8,022 nucleotides of DNA, from contig JASLXW010000170.1 in NCBI GenBank assembly GCA_030740135.1, positions 1 through 8,022 on the forward strand, read 5' to 3'. Position 1 is the stretch's first letter. Each line of letters begins with the position of its first letter. The notes under the pieces were generated by a model that was given only the letters and a program-made list of their open reading frames with translations, had not been told where the DNA came from and did not search any database. This stretch comes from Nitrospinota bacterium. GTDB taxonomy: Bacteria; UBA8248; JACPRG01. A program made the position numbers and the translations under genes. Of this stretch, positions 5,485 to 8,022 are shown in pieces.

Positions 5485-5958
5485 CTAATACCTGTCGCTG
5501 AAATAGTCATCGAGGATCTGCGCGTGGTCGAAGCAGAGGGGCGAGGGCAGGTTTGCCCGGGTGAACACGCCAACGGCCGCGGCGTCGGAGCCGGCGGTGG
5601 GCGTTCGGGGACCCCGTCCCCAGACCCGACCGATGAAAACCACCGTGATGTTGTGCTGCCGGGCGTCTCTTTTGGGATCGGAATAGGCGTGAAACTGCCG
5701 GACCAGCTCGACGCTCAGGCCCGTCTCCTCCTTGGCCTCGCGGACCGCCGCGTCCTCGAGGGACTCGCCGTAATCCACGTAGCCTCCCGGGATGGCCCAT
5801 CCCCGCGGGGGGGGGGGTCTTTCGACCAGGATAACGGCCCCCTCGGATTCCGGGGAAGACGGGTCGTTCACCTCGATAATGACATCGACCGTCGGGAAAG
5901 GATTGCGGAAGGAAGATGCCGCGTCGCCGGGGGCGAATGGGCGGGGGTCATCGTTCAT
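5485..5958 (-). CDS. NUDIX hydrolase
   Basis: NUDIX enzymes split nucleoside diphosphates linked to another group, using Mg2+. The 157-residue protein has a perfect NUDIX box at 59-81 (Gx5Ex7REx2EEx2GL form): G59, E65, R73, E74, E77, E78 and G80. The strand before it, TVDVIIEV then [26 protein letters not shown], and the stretch [22 protein letters not shown] (89-110) resemble the ADP-ribose pyrophosphatase-like subgroup. The actual substrate cannot be read from sequence. The start chosen is ATG at 5958, because GAGGAGA lies 5 bases before it. A longer frame from 6024 would add 22 residues that do not look like the family. An 11-base C-run encodes PPPP just before the box. A candidate promoter sits at 6033-6062. 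The gene is divergent from the exported protein gene at 6085. Confidence 0.93.
   Translation of the reverse strand: MNDDPRPFAPGDAASSFRNPFPTVDVIIEVNDPSSPESEGAVILVERPPPPRGWAIPGGYVDYGESLEDAAVREAKEETGLSVELVRQFHAYSDPKRDARQHNITVVFIGRVWGRGPRTPTAGSDAAAVGVFTRANLPSPLCFDHAQILDDYFSDRY
5807..5817 (-). repeat. 11-base homopolymer inside the NUDIX gene
   Basis: There are eleven consecutive G on the plus strand, read as C11 in the gene and encoding the PPPP at residues 48-51, about eight residues before the NUDIX box. A one-base slip would abolish the catalytic box. The frame is intact as given, and the encoded segment length fits the family. Confidence 0.9.
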
Positions 5959-6032
5959 GGCGATCTCCTCGGGCGGGCCAGGGCACGCGGGCCGGGTGTG
6001 AAGGAGCCGAAAATTCCCCGACACATACGGAT

Positions 6033-6062
6033 AGAATAAGGGCGGTCCGGGCGGTTTGCCAA
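6033..6062 (-). promoter_or_regulatory. Candidate promoter of the NUDIX gene
   Basis: On the minus strand, TTGGCA (6062-6057) matches the -35 consensus at 5 of 6 positions. After 18 bases comes TATTCT (6038-6033), 4 of 6 to the -10. It would start transcription about 65-70 bases before the ATG at 5958. On the plus strand the overlapping TAGAAT (6032-6037) could be a -10 for the gene at 6085, though it has no good -35. Confidence 0.45.
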
Positions 6063-6084
6063 TTTTTGGGATGGGAGGTCTTCG

Positions 6085-6855
6085 GTGGGTCGCGGATTTT
6101 CAAGATGGCGATGGTCGCGGGCCGGGGTCTTGGCGCTGGCCGCAGGGTGCGCCGCCGCCCTCGCCGCCGGGGCGAAGGAGCCGTCGCCCGAGGAGCGCTT
6201 TCCCATCCGCCTGATCCAGGGGGAAAAGACCGAAGCGGCGCGGTTCTTCCTCGAGGATTACACCCTTTTCCGCGAGCGGCGCACGGAATTTCGCAGCACC
6301 TTGAAGGTCTACGCCTACCTCTTTGCGCGCTTGCCCCTCGCCTCGGACATGATCCGGGCGCTGAAGATCGGCAAGCACAAGATCACCGAAGGGCCGGACG
6401 GCGCCTACCTGATCGACACCGGCTCCGGCGTCACGGGGCGGTTCTGGATCGTTCACAGCGGGAAGGGCCGAAAGGTCATCTACGGGGAGGGCGGCTACAG
6501 CGGCTGGCTCATCCGGAACCTCGGGGGCCGCGCCTCCTTCGCGATCGCGTACACGCCGGCCCGGACGGACAGGGGCCTCGTCATGAAGAACCACCTGATG
6601 GTGTTCGTCAAGGTGGACAACGTTATCGTGGACTTCCTCATCAAGTCCCTGGACTGGATGATTCGCCTTCTGGTCCGAGCCCAGATCAGTCAGGCGTCCT
6701 CAGCCGCCCAAAAGCTGACCGAGGCCATCGCACGGGAGCCTGAAAAGGTTTACGAGCGTCTGGAGAAGAGCCTCCGGATTCCGACGTCCGCGCTGAAGGC
6801 GTTTCGGGCCCGTTTCCCGGGAGGCAGGAACAAAGGGCTGAAAAACTCCGACTGA
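6085..6855 (+). CDS. Exported protein of unknown function, possible lipoprotein
   Basis: I do not recognise a family for this 256-residue protein. GTG at 6085 is preceded by GGGAGGT (6073-6079) with a 5-base spacer, so the start is firm. The N-terminus is a signal peptide: basic residues 3-12 (Arg-rich), a hydrophobic core [17 protein letters not shown] (13-29), then a charged mature region. AAGC at 19-22 is lipobox-like, but with Ala rather than Leu at -3, so both lipidation at Cys22 and ordinary signal peptidase cleavage near 27-30 are possible. The central part (about 95-180) looks beta-rich with many Gly, for example [30 protein letters not shown] split by short turns. Residues 176-196 are hydrophobic and amphipathic ([18 protein letters not shown]), followed by a helical, charged C-terminus. 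It is likely periplasmic or anchored in a membrane. The neighbouring NUDIX and HD-GYP genes give no clear functional link. Confidence 0.8.
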   Translation: MGRGFSRWRWSRAGVLALAAGCAAALAAGAKEPSPEERFPIRLIQGEKTEAARFFLEDYTLFRERRTEFRSTLKVYAYLFARLPLASDMIRALKIGKHKITEGPDGAYLIDTGSGVTGRFWIVHSGKGRKVIYGEGGYSGWLIRNLGGRASFAIAYTPARTDRGLVMKNHLMVFVKVDNVIVDFLIKSLDWMIRLLVRAQISQASSAAQKLTEAIAREPEKVYERLEKSLRIPTSALKAFRARFPGGRNKGLKNSD

Positions 6856-6947
6856 CCCTTGGCGGGATGTCATCCGTGCTCGGCCCGTTCATCCGAAGGA
6901 GAGTCATGCGGGCGGGCGAGGAATCCGCACCCGCCATCCCGACTCGA

Positions 6948-8022
6948 TCAGCGCGACGAATGGGCGGTGAGAGATTCAGGGAAGTCGCGGATCAAGCGCA
7001 AAGCGCCCCATTGGCCGTGCTTGGCGCCCTCCCCGGCCCGCTTCCCGGCGGCAGTCGCCCGAAACGCCTCCACCAAATCTTTGTCGAACTGCACGCCGGC
7101 GGCCTCTTCAAGATTGCACAAGGCCTGTTGAGGGCTCATCGCGTCGCGGTACGGCCGGTCTGACGTCATGGCGTCGAAGGCGTCGGCAACGCTCAGGATT
7201 CGGGCCAGCAGGGGGATCTTCTCCCCCATCAAATGGTCCGGATACCCGTCTCCATTCCACCACTCGTGGTGGTTGCGGACAACCGCCCGCTCCTCGGTCA
7301 GCAGGCAGACCGAACGAACGATCTGTTCGCCGATCACCGGGTGCCGGCGCATCGATTCCATCTCGTTCCGACTCAAGCTGTCCGGTTTGAGCATGATGGC
7401 GTCCTGAATCCCGACTTTTCCGATGTCATGGAGACGGCCGGCGAATTCCAGCATCTCCCGCTGCTCCGGCGCGCATCCCAGGATGTCCGCCATCATGAGG
7501 GCGTATTGCGTAACGCGGACGGCATGGTCCTTGGTGTAAACGTCGCGGGCCTCCAGGATCGAGACCAGGAGCTGCAGCGTCTCCCTCAAGCCCCGGAAAA
7601 TTTGCCGGTACAAGAAATTGTTTTCCAACGTCAACCCGGCCGACCGGTTGTAGGAGAGCAGCACTTCCAGGTCCGCGTCGGTGAAGGGCGCATCGTGATC
7701 CCGCTCCACCAGGATCACGCCGATGAGTTGATCGCGGATCACCAAGGGCGCCAGCAGCCATCCCACCGACGGGCCGTCTTCAAAACTCGACAGAAGCGCG
7801 CCTCCCGCGATTCGCAGGCCCCGCCCCGCAACGAGGTCCGCCCACGCGTCCCCAAGAAGCCGGGGAGAAATCACCTGAAAACCCGGGGCGCCTCCGGTCA
7901 TCCCCCTCAACAGAAGGTTCCCGGACGCCCCATCCAGGAAAAACAGGTAGGCGCGCCGCCCCTCCACCAGATCGGACGACCAGGAGATCAACTTTCGAAA
8001 AAACTCTTCAATGTCCCCTTCG
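6948..8022 (-). CDS. GAF and HD-GYP domain protein, probable cyclic di-GMP phosphodiesterase (N-terminus outside window)
   Basis: The frame is open to the window edge, so 357 C-terminal residues are seen and the true start is missing. Numbering is from the first full codon. Residues about 10-150 resemble a GAF sensor domain, ending in the typical VGWLLAPLVIRDQLIGVILVER...FTDADLEVLLSY pattern. The HD-GYP domain follows (about 150-320): RLHDIGK (196-202) with the metal-binding HD pair, RRHP (225-228), HHEWWNGDGYP (251-261) with the GYP signature, then ARILSVADAFDAMTSDRPYR. All catalytic hallmarks are intact, so hydrolysis of cyclic di-GMP, and so control of motility or biofilm, is expected. Upstream residues might hold further sensor or receiver domains. 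The stop TGA is at 6948-6950. The gene is convergent with the exported-protein gene, and the 92-base gap between them has no clear terminator. Confidence 0.94.
   Translation of the reverse strand, partial: EGDIEEFFRKLISWSSDLVEGRRAYLFFLDGASGNLLLRGMTGGAPGFQVISPRLLGDAWADLVAGRGLRIAGGALLSSFEDGPSVGWLLAPLVIRDQLIGVILVERDHDAPFTDADLEVLLSYNRSAGLTLENNFLYRQIFRGLRETLQLLVSILEARDVYTKDHAVRVTQYALMMADILGCAPEQREMLEFAGRLHDIGKVGIQDAIMLKPDSLSRNEMESMRRHPVIGEQIVRSVCLLTEERAVVRNHHEWWNGDGYPDHLMGEKIPLLARILSVADAFDAMTSDRPYRDAMSPQQALCNLEEAAGVQFDKDLVEAFRATAAGKRAGEGAKHGQWGALRLIRDFPESLTAHSSR

Noticed and set aside
6911..6935. GGCGGG/CCCGCC hairpin between the two convergent genes as a terminator
   Set aside because: It has a 6-bp stem with a 13-base loop and no T-run on either strand, which is too weak to call.

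Overview
This is a high-GC bacterial chromosomal window, probably from an environmental or uncultivated lineage. Codon third positions are strongly G/C-biased in every gene. The mix is a xanthine dehydrogenase-type molybdoenzyme, an HD-GYP signalling protein and a B. subtilis-like rnr/smpB/ssrA linkage. It suggests a Desulfobacterota-, Nitrospirota- or Methylomirabilota-like bacterium, but I cannot place it from this sequence alone. I see no mobile element, CRISPR array, rRNA or classical tRNA. The only RNA gene is tmRNA.

Layout. At 1-203 (minus) lies the N-terminus of a molybdopterin-binding xanthine dehydrogenase/aldehyde oxidase large subunit, cut by the window edge. A divergent intergenic region follows, with a good sigma70-type promoter at 329-357. 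That promoter drives a PphA/PrpE-like metallophosphoesterase (444-1100, plus). A 199-base spacer rich in stem-loops then leads into rnr, encoding RNase R (1300-3771). After it come a small DUF1330-family protein (3837-4145), smpB (4271-4750) and ssrA, the tmRNA (4917-5278), which ends at a rho-independent terminator (5290-5326). On the minus strand is a NUDIX hydrolase (5485-5958), divergent from an unrecognised exported protein (6085-6855, plus). The right end is a GAF plus HD-GYP protein (6948-8022, minus) whose N-terminus is outside the window.

How the genes work together. The core is a ribosome-rescue and non-stop mRNA decay set. tmRNA and SmpB rescue stalled ribosomes and tag the unfinished protein (predicted tag ADQELALAA). 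RNase R is known in E. coli to be recruited to tmRNA-SmpB and to degrade the defective mRNA. The same three genes are neighbours in Bacillus (rnr-smpB-ssrA). Here a DUF1330 gene sits between rnr and smpB, and no clear terminator separates the four genes. The other genes have no evident functional tie to this set.

Points for a second look. The leader just upstream of rnr can form mutually exclusive 6-bp stems with a TTTT tail, and it contains a 16-codon ORF whose stop overlaps the rnr start as ATGA. A three-tier hairpin lies 2 bases after the phosphatase stop. An 11-base homopolymer sits in the NUDIX gene just before its catalytic box. A nested inverted repeat lies between the ssrA terminator and the NUDIX gene. 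The window is otherwise ordinary, and I do not claim a wholly new system.
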